A stretch of 64,000 nt of DNA from Haliclona indistincta (GCA_964017065.1 OZ024786.1:8747047-8811046); one strand, 5' to 3'; shown: positions 27,446 through 45,600, numbered from the stretch's first letter. Notes: generated by a model from the sequence alone, not told the origin. Made by a program: numbers and translations.

Positions 27446-28700
27446 GATGCATGTACTAGTATGTGATCTTTCTCTCGTAGGACTGTCAATATAATGCATT
27501 GCATTCACGGTGCAGTGAGGCATGAGTGAGTCAGTATTGTGGGCGTCTGGGCGGGCCTCGTCTATAGCGGACCCGGCGGATAAGCGGACAAACACAGTGT
27601 GTCAACGCATTAGTACATGTGTTGACACATGAGTCAAGAGTCAACACATTACATGTACAGTCATGTAGTGCGTTGACACATGAGTCAAGATTTAACACAT
27701 TAGTGTGTTGGCTAATGCGTAGATAAGCGGACAAACATAATATTGTCTCATTATTGCCGAATTGATATAGATATTGGAACACAGCTTCTATAATTTTTAT
27801 TCTAAACTATATCTGCGAACTGGACAAAACTATGATAAGTGAAGACTGAAATCAAGAACACGTAGGTAGCCTGCAAGTTATTCATGATGCATGTACTGGT
27901 ATGTGATCTTTCTCTCGTAGAACTGTCAATATAATGTATTGCATTCAAGGTGCAGTGAGGCATGAGTGAGTCAGTATTGTGGGCGTCTGGGCGGGCCTCG
28001 TCGGTCTTTGTCTATAGCGGACCCGGATAAGCGGACAAACACAATGTGTCAACACCTTAGTACAAGTGTTGACACATGAGTCAAGAGTCAACACATTACA
28101 TGTAGTGCGTTGACACATGAGCAAGAGTCAACACATTAGTGTGCTGGCTAATGCTTAGATAAGCGGACAAACATTATTGTTTCATCATTACTGCCGAATT
28201 GATATAGATATCGGATAGTGTTGTACCTATACAGTATTTTGCCTATACAGTCCTATACTGATAGTATAGGCACACAATATCGCTGATACAGATACAGATA
28301 CAGATACAGATATTATTTTTGCGTATGTGCAAAACCAAAAATGTGATCAAAATGGCTCAGTGCAGGAGTCCCATTTTGGAGGCACTTTTGCATTGATTCT
28401 GTTAAAGCAGACATCTCTAGACCTGTTGAAAAGAGAGACAGGGTTGTAGCTGAAAAAGTAGTAATGCTACAGTTTTGGAAGAAGAACTTGCAGATACTGA
28501 ATTTTGAGTATCGATTTTTAAAATAAAAATTTGATCTATACTTAAATTGCCTATAACCGATCCTTGCCTATAGTACAAATATAGGCGCCTATACAGATAC
28601 AGATACCAGTATAGGTACAACACTAATATCGGTACACATCAGCTTCTATAATTTTCTAAACTATACCTGCAAACTGGACAAAACTATGATAAATGATAGA
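27410..28700. repeat. Tandem duplication of the PAO-1 5' end
   Basis: The segment 27410-27842 is repeated from about 27849 to 28700, interrupted by a MITE at 28216-28625. The duplicated block covers the first dozen PAO-1 codons (second start-codon remnant at 27885), the upstream GGGCGTCTGGGCGGGCCTCGT block, the ATAAGCGGACAAACA repeats and several near-palindromes of the GTGTTGACACATGAGTC type. The second copy cannot make protein but could duplicate promoter sequence. Confidence 0.8.
28216..28625. mobile_element. hAT-like MITE, 410 bp, 8-bp target duplication
   Basis: The ends TAGTGTTGTACCTATAC and GTATAGGTACAACACTA are perfect inverted repeats and typical of hAT termini. They are flanked by ATATCGGA and ATATCGGT (7 of 8 identical). 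The uninterrupted site is visible in the first duplicate copy near 27770 (GATATAGATATTGGAACA), confirming insertion after the duplication. Inside is a short ACAGAT tandem run. Confidence 0.88.
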
Positions 28701-29886
28701 CAAACAGTATGCAAATCCTGCATACTGTTACTGCGAATCCTGCTTAGTATGCAAATCCTAAATCATGTGGTGAACCTGCATGCTCATGAGCCTGCCCAAC
28801 TAAAAATGAGTCGCATGCAGATCTGGCCCAGAAGAACAGCAAGCTTACAACAAAGATAAAGTTTATTCAATGCCTATCAATTGACTGGTTTTCATTGTGT
28901 AGTTCATGTATGCAACCACAACGTGATCAAATTCATATAATAAAAATGTTTTTACTAAGCCTCAACTTACCCTTACAGTCATACACAAATTAATAAATGA
29001 AATAATAATAGAGCAACATATTATAATCACTTATACAATGTACATGTGTAATACTTTGATTAGTAATGAAATAATCATAGAGCAACAAAATTATAATCAC
29101 TTATACACATGTGTAATACTTTGATTAGTGAACTGGATATTGAAAATATACACATGTACTCATGTACTAGTATATCATGACCACCAATTAGTGCAGTAAT
29201 TACTGCAGTGACATAATGCATCACTGATATTATGTTGATAGAGTCGTATCTTTCTCTCGATCCTTCAAGTTTTAGTAAATTTTCTTCTTTATTAATGTCC
29301 GGACTGCTGGACGACTTTCCTTTGTATCCCGAAAAACAATCATCATCGTCTTACAGTGCTAGATAGTAAAACCACCAACAAACAAGAATGTTTATTATGC
29401 TTGCTAAGATTCCTGATGCTGTTTGGTGTTAGCCACTTACACAATATCCACTGTGAAGGGTCTTGACCGGTCAATAGCTTTCACTAGTGATGTCTCATCT
29501 ATCCTCCCTCTCGGCAACCTCATGCACTGACTGAGCTGTCTGTAAAGCCATATCTTCTCATCATGGTGAGGGTAATGCTTGGGAAGTGATGATACCACAT
29601 CATTCACTGATCACTGAATGTGTATAATATTGAGGAATTAAGATGGTTACCAGTAAATGCACTACAGCTCAATGCAATTCTATTGGTCAGTAGGAGGAAA
29701 GAATCAAGTATTTTGTTCAGGCTACCCGCTGGAAAACTGGAACTATAGGAATTGCTTTATTAGATATATTATTTAAATTGAAATGTTTAAGGAAATTGTA
29801 CTGTTTGTTATTAAATACCATCACACGATGCACTATAAAACAGTTAATAACGACGATGTTGCACATACTTCAGGTCGTCACGCGCT
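28701..29886. other. Intergenic between duplicated 5' block and PAO-2
   Basis: There is a short tandem repeat of about 75 bp at 28993-29130 (shared text GAAATAATAATAGAGCAACA and CATGTGTAATACTTTGATTAG) and no gene. A segment at 29658-29700 resembles sequence near 35255-35300. Confidence 0.5.
29834..29840 (+). promoter_or_regulatory. TATA box for PAO-2
   Basis: TATAAAA lies 47 bp before the PAO-2 start codon, leaving room for a 5' UTR of about 20 bases. Confidence 0.5.
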
Positions 29887-31395
29887 ATGAATCATCTAGC
29901 TAAATATGCATTTCTGTTTTCGGCAATATTTGTTGGTTTTTGCAAAGCAGCTGGTACGTGCGACAGACCTGATGCCGACGTGCTGATTTTGGGTGCTGGA
30001 TTTTCGGGAGTGGCTGCTGCCAAAACGCTCTTTGATGCAGGAATTAAAAAATTTCTCGTTCTCGAAGCAAGAGACGAAATCGGTGGTAGAGTTAGGTCAA
30101 TGAAGTTTGCAGGCATCACAGTAGAAGTTGGTGCCAACTGGATTCACGGAGTCCGAGACGAAAAGACAAGCACGGAAAACAAATCTACAAATCCGTTATG
30201 GACACTCAAGCAAAGATGTGGTTTGGAAGGAGTATTTACGAAATTGGCATGGGAGCCAGGACCACTGAAAGTGTATGACACGAATGGTAACAATATTACT
30301 AACAACACTGAGCTGCGCTACAATGCTATAGAAGAAGCAGCTGAAAAAATCGGAGCAAATATCACATCACAGCAAAGAGATGGAATACCGGACAGGTCAG
30401 TACGGTCAGCATTGATGAATGCCGGATGGAATCCAACAACCCCTGCTGACAACTTTCTAGACTTTATGAATTTTAATTTTGGTCATGCAAATACTCCAGA
30501 AAATTTATCTCTTTATCAAACATTGCAAGGGGACAACACTTCTAATTTTGGAGAAGACAACTTTTATGTGACAGATGAACGAGGCTATGCATATCTTGCC
30601 CGTTGCATGGGTGATGAGTTTAATCTGACCGAGAGATTGGAACTGAACACAACCATTACAACTATTGACCACAGCAGCAGTACATGTGTGTGTGCTACTA
30701 GTGAGAGTGGGAGAAAGTTTTGCGGCAAATATGCTATTGTCACTTTCTCGATCGGGGTGTTGCAAAGAAATAATGATCTGTTTTCACCTGAGCTACCAAA
30801 ATCAAAAAGAGACGCTATTAATTCGATCAGAAATGGCTTATTTTTGAGAATTTATCTTGAGTTTAATGAAACATTTTGGGACGTTGATTCAGACTTGGTC
30901 TTCATAGGCCGAACTACACAAGACATTGGTAATTATGCTGTATTTCAACCGGTTGGACAATACTATCCATCAAACCCACACGTACTTCTGGCTATTCTTA
31001 CAAGTGAAAGAGCATTGGAAGTTGCTAATCAAAACATCAATATTACTAAAGACGAGATAATGGCTGCATTACGCACAATATATCCTAATTTTACAGCCAA
31101 ACTATTGAACATTTTAGTCCCTGATTGGGGATCAAATCCACTTTACAATGGTGCCTTCTCTAGTGCTCTAGTCGACTTGACAGATGAGATGAAAGACAAT
31201 ATTACAACTCCCATTCGTAATCTGTACATAACTGGAGAAGGCGTCAGTAAGAATTATTATGGATATGTTCATGGAGGTTACTTCAGTGGGGTTGATGCAG
31301 CCAACTTAGTGATCAGGCGCTCAAGTGCATTTCAAGTTGTTTCTGGTATCGTGACAGTGGTAACTATTAGTGTATGTTGCTTGCTCATCATATAA
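29887..31395 (+). CDS. Secreted/membrane polyamine-oxidase-like flavoprotein, PAO-2
   Basis: This intronless 502-codon gene starts MNHLAKYAFLFSAIFVGFCK, a signal peptide. From AGTC onward it is nearly identical to PAO-1: DVLILGAGFSGVAAA, VEVGANWIHG, GLFLRIYLEF, PDWGSNPLYNG, LYITGEGVSKNYYGY. The C-terminus is hydrophobic (VTVVTISVCCLLII), again suggesting a membrane or GPI anchor. Like PAO-1 it has Arg where LSD1 and spermine oxidase have the conserved Lys. PAO-1 and PAO-2 are a head-to-head inverted pair about 2.4 kb apart, so they probably arose by recent inverted duplication or are kept alike by gene conversion, although their signal peptides differ strongly. Confidence 0.93.
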   Translation: MNHLAKYAFLFSAIFVGFCKAAGTCDRPDADVLILGAGFSGVAAAKTLFDAGIKKFLVLEARDEIGGRVRSMKFAGITVEVGANWIHGVRDEKTSTENKSTNPLWTLKQRCGLEGVFTKLAWEPGPLKVYDTNGNNITNNTELRYNAIEEAAEKIGANITSQQRDGIPDRSVRSALMNAGWNPTTPADNFLDFMNFNFGHANTPENLSLYQTLQGDNTSNFGEDNFYVTDERGYAYLARCMGDEFNLTERLELNTTITTIDHSSSTCVCATSESGRKFCGKYAIVTFSIGVLQRNNDLFSPELPKSKRDAINSIRNGLFLRIYLEFNETFWDVDSDLVFIGRTTQDIGNYAVFQPVGQYYPSNPHVLLAILTSERALEVANQNINITKDEIMAALRTIYPNFTAKLLNILVPDWGSNPLYNGAFSSALVDLTDEMKDNITTPIRNLYITGEGVSKNYYGYVHGGYFSGVDAANLVIRRSSAFQVVSGIVTVVTISVCCLLII

Positions 31396-31640
31396 CCTTG
31401 TATGCATGCCTAAGACCATAACTTGAACTTTAAATTAATTTTATAGTATGTTAGCTGATGTAGCCTATTATAGTATAATAATTATGCAGATAATTTTTGC
31501 AGTGACTGTATACATGAGGTGAATGGGGTGCTAGTTAATAGACTTTGGACTGATCAGATAATTCCGTGCGCAAGGCTGCACATGCAGGGGAAGTTAATGC
31601 ATGTGATTGTGTACATGTAGCAGTTATATAATAACTAGTA

Positions 31641-33200
31641 ATGGAGTGCACTGGCAGCGGGAAGGCGAAATGGACCATTTTACTAATCTTATCACTTTTT
31701 GGAGAGGCAGCTCACGCGTGTGGTACTAGGCTAGACGCTGATGTGCTCATCCTTGGAGCTGGAATATCGGGAGTGGCTGCTGCCAAGACGCTATTTGAAG
31801 CGGGTGTTAGAGATATTCTCGTTTTAGAAGCGAGAGACGAAATTGGAGGTAGAATGAGGAATGCAGAATTTGCGGGCATTACTGTGGAACTCGGTGCTAA
31901 CTGGATACACGGTGTCCGCCGAAATTACGAGGGCAACTCGAATGGGCCGAGCCAAGGTAATTGGTCACACGCTTCCTCAGACATCAATCCCATCTGGACA
32001 CTCAAAGAAAAATGTGGTTTGGAAGGTGTATTTACGAATTTGACATTCGTTCCTGGACCACTGGTAGTGTATAACATGAGTGGTGATGATATCACTAAAA
32101 ATAAAATTTTACGATACAGTGATATGATAGATGCAGTTGCTAAAATTGACAACATCAGTAAAATACGAGAGAATGAAGGGCAGCCAGATGAATCAGTGCA
32201 GTCTGCGTTACTATCTGCAGGATGGAATCCAACGACATCTGCTGATAAATTGTTAGAATGGGTGACTTACAATCTTGGAGATGCTAACACTCCAGACAGG
32301 ATGTCTTTATTCAAATCAACGAAGGAAGACTATACATTCACTGAATTTGGTGAATACAACTTTTATGTCACAGATAAACGAGGCTATGCTCATCTTGTCC
32401 GTTGCATGGGCGATGAATTTGATTTGACCAAAAGATTGAGACTGAACACCACTATCAGGAGTGTTGACTACAGCAACGGTGACTGTGTGTGTGCTACTAG
32501 TGAGAGTGGTAAACAATTTTGTGGCAAAAAAGCAATTGTCACCTTTTCAGTTGGTGTTTTACAGGAAAACTATGTTACGTTTACACCTGACCTGCCAAAA
32601 TCAAAAAGAGATCCTATCAATTTGATTGCAAACGGTCTTTTTCTGAGAATTTTTCTGGAATTCAATGAAACTTTTTGGGATATCGATCCTGATGTAGTTT
32701 TTATATGCCGAACAACACCTGATGTTGGTGATTATGCTGTGTTTCAACCAGTTGGACAATACTATCCATCGAAGCCGAATGTACTTTTGGCAGTTCTTGT
32801 AAGTAAGAAAGCAATGAAAGTTGCAAGTCAAGACATAGAAACTACTAAAGAACAAATACTGTCGGCATTGCGTACAATATATCCAAACTTCAGGGCTAAA
32901 ATACTGAATACAATGGTACCCGACTGGGGATCAAATCCACTATACAAAGGTTCTTTCTCAAGTTATTTAGTTGACTTCACCAACGAAATGATAGACACCA
33001 TAGCAGCTCCAATTGACAATCTGTACATCAGCGGAGAGGCTCTCAGTAAGAAATACAGTGCATATGTTCATGGAGGCTACTTTAGTGGTATCAATACAGC
33101 CAATATGGTACTCAGAGAACTACAACGCTCAAGTGGTTCTCGAGTCATTTCCAGCTGCATATTGATAGTAGTCACTATGACTGTGGTATATGTCTTCTGA
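31641..33200 (+). CDS. Secreted/membrane polyamine-oxidase-like flavoprotein, PAO-3
   Basis: This intronless 519-codon gene lies 245 bp after PAO-2 in the same direction. Its signal peptide core is WTILLILSLFGEAAHA. It keeps DVLILGAGISGVAAA, LEARDEIGGRMR, VELGANWIHG, PDWGSNPLYKGSFSS and LYISGEALSKKYSAYVHGGY. The flavin-site strand GLFLRIFLEFNETFWD again has Arg for Lys. It has a small insertion after NWIHG relative to PAO-1 and PAO-2 (about residues 93-113), near where the substrate tunnel is expected in this fold. The C-terminus is hydrophobic (SSCILIVVTMTVVYVF). It is more diverged from PAO-1 and PAO-2 than they are from each other. Confidence 0.92.
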   Translation: MECTGSGKAKWTILLILSLFGEAAHACGTRLDADVLILGAGISGVAAAKTLFEAGVRDILVLEARDEIGGRMRNAEFAGITVELGANWIHGVRRNYEGNSNGPSQGNWSHASSDINPIWTLKEKCGLEGVFTNLTFVPGPLVVYNMSGDDITKNKILRYSDMIDAVAKIDNISKIRENEGQPDESVQSALLSAGWNPTTSADKLLEWVTYNLGDANTPDRMSLFKSTKEDYTFTEFGEYNFYVTDKRGYAHLVRCMGDEFDLTKRLRLNTTIRSVDYSNGDCVCATSESGKQFCGKKAIVTFSVGVLQENYVTFTPDLPKSKRDPINLIANGLFLRIFLEFNETFWDIDPDVVFICRTTPDVGDYAVFQPVGQYYPSKPNVLLAVLVSKKAMKVASQDIETTKEQILSALRTIYPNFRAKILNTMVPDWGSNPLYKGSFSSYLVDFTNEMIDTIAAPIDNLYISGEALSKKYSAYVHGGYFSGINTANMVLRELQRSSGSRVISSCILIVVTMTVVYVF

Positions 33201-33439
33201 ACTCAGTAGTATACGTTGAAGTCGCATGTGCCATAATTGTAACTGTTACAGTGCAGATTAAATTGTACAAAAACATCTCTTCAAGACACGACTAGTACAC
33301 ACTCAATAGCTATTCTTTTAGCTTACAAATCTTACATGCATGCTATGGTATTAAGTTGGCAGTATGTGTCAGTCAGTGAGTTGTTGCACAATGGGAAGTT
33401 ATAGTGGAACCTATCTTTCACTAGTTACTCAGAAGTAAA

Positions 33440-34885
33440 ATGGCGAAATGTATTGTATTAGCACTACTTTTATCAGCATTCGTTTCTAACAGAGGAAAAT
33501 GCGAGTGTTGTACTAAAAATCTCGATGCAGACGTGTTGATTCTGGGTGCTGGAATGACGGGAGTGGCTGCTGCTAAAACACTCTACGACGCTGGAGTCAA
33601 GAGCTTTCTTATTCTAGAGGCAAGAGATGAAACGGGCGGAAGAATGAGGCCAACGGACTTTGCAGGCGTCACGGTGGAACTAGGTGCAAATTGGATACAA
33701 GGTGTCGATAGAACAGGCACAAAGGACAAGACCAATCCCATATGGGCACTCAAGCAACGTTGTGGCTTAGAGGGAGTGTTTACGAACTTGTCTTTTCAGC
33801 CAGGACCATTGCTGGTTTATGATGAGGGTGGTAACAACATTACCACAAGCCCTAGCATGCGATACAATGATGTACACAATGCATTTGTGGATATTCAAAA
33901 GTACAGTAATTCACTACGAGCAGATGGAAAACCGGACGAGACATTGAGGGCAGGCTTGACCAGAATAGGGTGGATTCCGAAGACTCCATCTGATAATTTC
34001 CTGGATTGGGCGACTTTTGATTTTGATCAAGCAGACGCCCCAGAACATTTATCTCTATTCAAATCAATAGCTGATGATACGACCTACTATGAGTTTGGAA
34101 AAGACAACTTCTTTGTCACAGATAAACGAGGCTATTCCCATCTTGTTCGTTGCTTAGCTGAAGATTTTCCAAATAAATTTCATTTGAATACACAAATCAA
34201 GACCATTGAATATGACAATGAATGCGTGTGTGCTACAAGTGTCAATGGACGAAGGTTCTGCGGCAAACATGGAATTGTTACCTTTTCAATTGGTGTGTTA
34301 CAAGGAAACGATGTTAAATTTTCGCCCGAGCTGCCAAAAGCTAAAAAAGATGCTATCAAGTTAATCAGAAATGGTCTATTTTTAAAAATTTTTCTACAGT
34401 TCAGTGAAAAATTTTGGAGCAATGATTCTCAGGTATCATTCATAGGACGAGCTACCTCAAAAAGAGGCAATTACTGTATCTTTCAACCAGCTGGAAAGTA
34501 CTATCCTTCAAAGCCAAATGTACTTGTAGCAATTCTCACAGGTCAGACAGCAGTACAAGTTACTGAACAAGACCTGGATGTCACTAAGCAACAGATTTTG
34601 GCAGCACTAAGAACAATGTATCCTGACTACAGTGCTGAATTATTGGATATCCACATTCCCGATTGGGAATCCAATCCACTATACAGAGGCTCTTACAGCA
34701 GTTTTCTTGTTGGCTTGACGAATGAAAAGCTGGACACTATTGCTGCTCCCATTGGTAGACTGTATATCGCTGGGGAAGGCATTAGTAAGAATTATAATGG
34801 GTATGTTCATGGAGCGTACTTCATGGGTGTCGATACAGCCAAAGAGATAATCAAAAGCATTGAGGATGGTGTTAACATTGTGTAG
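33440..34885 (+). CDS. Secreted polyamine-oxidase-like flavoprotein, PAO-4
   Basis: This intronless 481-codon gene lies 239 bp after PAO-3. Its signal peptide is CIVLALLLSAFVSNRGKC. Conserved motifs are DVLILGAGMTGVAAA, LEARDETGGRMR, VELGANWIQG (Gln where the others have His), PDWESNPLYRGSYSS and LYIAGEGISKNYNGYVHGAY. Two features set it apart. It lacks the hydrophobic C-terminal tail (ends SIEDGVNIV), so it is predicted to be soluble. It also retains the flavin-site lysine (GLFLKIFLQFSEKFW). It is convergent with CTSH, whose stop is 229 bp away. Confidence 0.92.
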   Translation: MAKCIVLALLLSAFVSNRGKCECCTKNLDADVLILGAGMTGVAAAKTLYDAGVKSFLILEARDETGGRMRPTDFAGVTVELGANWIQGVDRTGTKDKTNPIWALKQRCGLEGVFTNLSFQPGPLLVYDEGGNNITTSPSMRYNDVHNAFVDIQKYSNSLRADGKPDETLRAGLTRIGWIPKTPSDNFLDWATFDFDQADAPEHLSLFKSIADDTTYYEFGKDNFFVTDKRGYSHLVRCLAEDFPNKFHLNTQIKTIEYDNECVCATSVNGRRFCGKHGIVTFSIGVLQGNDVKFSPELPKAKKDAIKLIRNGLFLKIFLQFSEKFWSNDSQVSFIGRATSKRGNYCIFQPAGKYYPSKPNVLVAILTGQTAVQVTEQDLDVTKQQILAALRTMYPDYSAELLDIHIPDWESNPLYRGSYSSFLVGLTNEKLDTIAAPIGRLYIAGEGISKNYNGYVHGAYFMGVDTAKEIIKSIEDGVNIV

Positions 34886-35113
34886 GCGCCAACTCAACTA
34901 CAGGTCATTAGACCAAGACTGTATAGTCTATCCATTACATGTGCAGATAGTATTATTCAAATTTAATGGTAAAGCAATAATAATTATTGTTATCTTAACT
35001 TCAACTTTGCTGAGTAAACAAAACTTCATTGATTGTGTATCTAACTACATGTGTGTGTACATGTATAAATATTGAAGTATGTTATAGTTCTACTATCATC
35101 ATCATCATCATGA

Positions 35114-41485
<6,372 letters not shown>

Positions 41486-41785
41486 GAGTAATTTTTGGTT
41501 GCAGGTCCGGCAGCTGACTGTATAGCGACGTCATGTTAGTATCCGATTTTACTTGCCGTGTTTGTTAGGAAACTATAAAAACCGTCGGATCTCGCTCATG
41601 CTCTTTTGTGGTACAATATTTTATTCTAATTATTCGCACAGAACTCCACGATGCTATCACGTGACGTACAACATGGCGGAGAGACGTGGATAGAAGGAGC
41701 CTAGGTAGCGAGGCACAGCCGCTGTTTTGCTCGCCTCGGAGAACCCAGTCTTTTCTCAAGGTGAATACCACAAAGCGAAGCCGCC
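41486..41785. promoter_or_regulatory. Divergent promoter region of CTSH and ANKHD1
   Basis: The two start codons point away from each other with 300 bp between them, leaving little room for separate promoters. It contains an ACAACATGGCGGAG motif near 41670, similar to YY1-type sites common near metazoan start sites. No TATA box was seen. Confidence 0.55.
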
Positions 41786-42601
41786 ATGGACGAGAAAGAG
41801 AAAGCGGACCGGGCACAAGAGACGAGTGGGAAGAGGAAAAAACATCGAGAGATGAACAACGAGGAGGAATTGGCGCCCCCTAGCCCCATCCAAATCCCAC
41901 CTGAAGAAGCCTACACGCCCGAGTTTGACTTGCCCGACCCTCAAGACCTTAGACGGATGGACCCTGAGACTCGTAGCCGTCTGAAGGCGTTTCTAGACGT
42001 CGCTGGAGTGAAGCTATCTCACTTGGACTCGCGGACATTTCAAGATCCGGAAATTCTCCGGAAACTAACCAACAGGTGAGCCATAGCAGTCTTACCAAGA
42101 CTGATAGAACACTAAAAAGAGTGAATCCAGTCCCATAATCGCTACATGTACACATATTTGTTCGTTGGTGACAATTTTGAGGGCATGTCCTTATTCAGTT
42201 GGTTCGTATTTGTTCTTAAAAAAGCAGGTGTTTTGAACAGAATCATGTCTGCTGTTATTGTGTCAATGATAAAGCATGCATTGTGCAGCACCCTTCTAGG
42301 TAGCCTTACAATACTGCCTTGTTGGTGGTTAATAAACACTTAATGCAGTTTAGCTCAGTAACTGCTGCCAGCTGTCAATATACCATGCAAGAGTGATGAA
42401 TTGGACATGCTCCACTGTCCAGACATTCTTGCATGTATACATGCATGCAAGACCCTAATACAGTCCTAATACAGTACCAATTATCTTCTAAAACAAGCTT
42501 GTCATCAATACTGACTGGTGCCTACTGTTGTAACATTTTAGACTCGTCTCTTGCACGTACGCACACACATACACACCTTGATTATGGCCGCCATAAAGAC
42601 G

Positions 42602-42672
<71 letters not shown>

Positions 42673-45600
42673 CTGTTGAATGTTTCACTGTTTTAACATT
42701 AACATTTGATAGTGTGTGCCTGCTTTGCAGACAAAGATTGTTGTTTCTGCTTGTCAGTTGATAATGGACAGGACAGAAATGTGTGTACCTCCTTTTTTTA
42801 GTCAGTATTTGAACTACAATGGACCCTTCTTAGCGGACACCCCTCATTCCTCTATAATGGACACTTACTGAATCTCAAATATAACCCACATAATGTATAA
42901 TAAACCCCTGACCAGAGGACACCCTTGAACGATTTTGTTGGTCTCAATGGTGTCCACCTTAGAGAGTATCTTATATAATACCTAGTAAGAGATTCCAAAC
43001 ATCTGTCCTGAAAACAGGTAGATCAATAGCTAGATCAAAAATAGACATGATCTTTTGATCTTCAACTAATGCATATGTGTTGCTCAATGTTGCAATGGCT
43101 GAGTAAAGGTGACAAATTAGACATGACAATTAAATATAAGACCTTGTTTTACATAATACTCAGTAAGAGACTCAAATGACCAACCTTCGTCTCTAGGCTT
43201 CTCTTTTAAATGTCAAATTATTAGTCTCTTGAGATATTACTTGTGTCTTCGTAACCATGAAATGACAGAGAACCTTACTTATTATTCTTTTTGCACGAGG
43301 TCTCATTGTGCCTATGTTGTAGAGAGAGGTTTATAATGCTACCCTTGCGTGCTACAGGTACGAGACATGATAATATCCGGTAGTAGTGATTCAGGATGTG
43401 CTTACAAGCTGACAATGCAGTACAAGTATTTGAAGCTTATTGATTTGAATTACTTGTTTACAAAATGTACAAGGGCTCATTGACTTTTTTGCTCAATTGT
43501 TCTTACTTTTGATGGTGTTTCCTGTCGTAATTGTCAAGTGGGCTTTGGATGCTTTAGACTAGTGAAAATTACACCAAGAGTAGAACCACTGCAATTTTTT
43601 GGTTTTGACTGAGACTGTATGTAGCCTCTCGCTAAAAATCTGAATTTTTCTTCTCTCTGCATTCATTTAAGGTAATCATACTGTACATTGAAATGGTATA
43701 CTAAATGCACACTGTACGTTTACATTTTACGAGCTTGTGCAGTTTTACACCAAATCACTCTGAACAGTGGTTTGGTCAAGATGGACATACTGTATCACTA
43801 CACTACATGTGACAGCAGGTGTTCTTGATGCTTGATCACACATGGGAAGGGATACATGATGGAATTGGTGCAATAATTGAAGTGTTATGCATAGTTGAGG
43901 GCTACCAGAACACCACAATTATCCAGCACACAAGGTTGATAGTGTTACACTATACATTACAGTAGTTTTCAAAATTCTTGCATAGAAATGTGAAGACCGG
44001 AAGTACGACGTTGACCAATCAAACGCACGACAATTGCTGACACTCTTGATACACATGACCAAAACTGAATCTGATTGGTCGATGTAATGCTTCCTGTATT
44101 GACATTTCTAGTCAAGATCTTCGAAAACTGCTGTGACATTCCTGAGGTGTTACACAATGCTAGTCCTTATTATTGTCAAGTTACGATTGGGAGTGCGTAT
44201 ATCTTCAAAGTTATCACATGTGATATATTCATGTACATTATGATAGATATTCTGTGTTTTGTGGATTGCGACATCTTATGTTATGGAGTATCAGAATTGA
44301 AGTAGCGTGTATGTTTATGTATGACTCGTACAACAACTGCCTTTGCGATGTTGCCATTGTCATTGTTCTATTCAAATTTTTTTCGCTCCTTTGAATGATA
44401 AGTTCCTTCCTATTGCGTTTTCTTGATGAAAGCCAGCAATGTAAAGTAATTTTTGTTGGCAGAGTAGGATCAGAAATGATCTGTCAATCCTCAGTTGCAT
44501 TATTCTGTTTCTTTCCTCAGTGTCAGCAATGCATTGGACGAGGCAGCCACTGCTCTTAACCGCATGCGATCACAGCAAGCTGTAGACCCATCTCACTACC
44601 CTCAACCCAACAACAGCTTGCCCTCTTCCACTGCGTCAACACAACCAACCAAACCTACTGTGATCAGGACTAACACTGCCTTCTCCACCTTCACCACCAC
44701 CACTACTGCTCCTGTGACAACCAAGACTACGAGCAAGCCGACAACAAGAGCACAGCTTACCCAACAGCAGCAACAACAGCAGAGAGAGTATCAGCTGTTG
44801 TTACAGCAACAGCAACAACAACAACAACAGCAGACTGGTGATATACAGGCTCTTCAACAGCTATTAGGACAAGGTACTGTTCATTGACATAGTAGTACTG
44901 TTGCTGTCATTATTACTACGCTACACATTTAGTAGGGTTCTTGCTAATGTGTGTAATCCACACGCAGCCTGCATGTGTCTTGACTTACGTGGATAATTTG
45001 TTCTAACCCCGAAGCATACCATACCGGCACGTTGTCTCCGGGTTTGTTTATGAAACAACTTGTGTGTCTATCTCTCTGCATCTGTCTAATAAATTATTGA
45101 ATTAGCTACATGCACATTATGCATTGTGCTTTTAACCTGCCTATCAGCTGAAATGGTTTTGTAAGAACTGTTTATTGCTAGTCAAAGGTTAAGTTTCTTG
45201 TCTCCAAACTTGTTCCTTTTATGGTGTTTATAGAAACTATCTGTAGTTGGTATTGTAAGGTGACTATCATTACGCTGGATCATAATATGGTGTGTTGATT
45301 GTATGTATTGCTCATTGTAGCTGGTCATGGTATTCATGAGACCACTGAGGATGGAGAGAGCTTGCTGTCGCTGGCGTGCTCCGCCGGCTACTATGAGCTA
45401 GCCGAGGTGCTGCTGAGAATGAGAGCTAGTGTGGAGGATAGAGGGATCAAAGGTAAACCAAGCATGAAGAATGAGAATGAGCAAGTGCTTGAACACTACA
45501 CAGTACAAGTGATGATTGATAACGGTAGACTTGAGAGTCTTTGCAATAACCTGATTTGCGAAAAGGGGTATTTTTGCTCCTGAGAATGTTGAACGCATGC

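Larger units (their letters stand above)
42076..44520. other. ANKHD1 intron 1
   Basis: A 2.4-kb intron with a CA microsatellite (42606-42669), a mariner-like MITE (42816-42972) and otherwise unremarkable AT-rich sequence. No internal gene was recognised. Confidence 0.7.

Noticed and set aside
25925..27595. Longer PAO-1 start, 50 codons upstream of the chosen Met
   Set aside because: It would place a charged 50-residue extension before a normal signal peptide; paralogues begin directly at the signal peptide.
41565..41944. Overlapping frames on both strands around the CTSH-ANKHD1 promoter
   Set aside because: They overlap the divergent promoter and the first ANKHD1 exon on the wrong strand or in the wrong frame.
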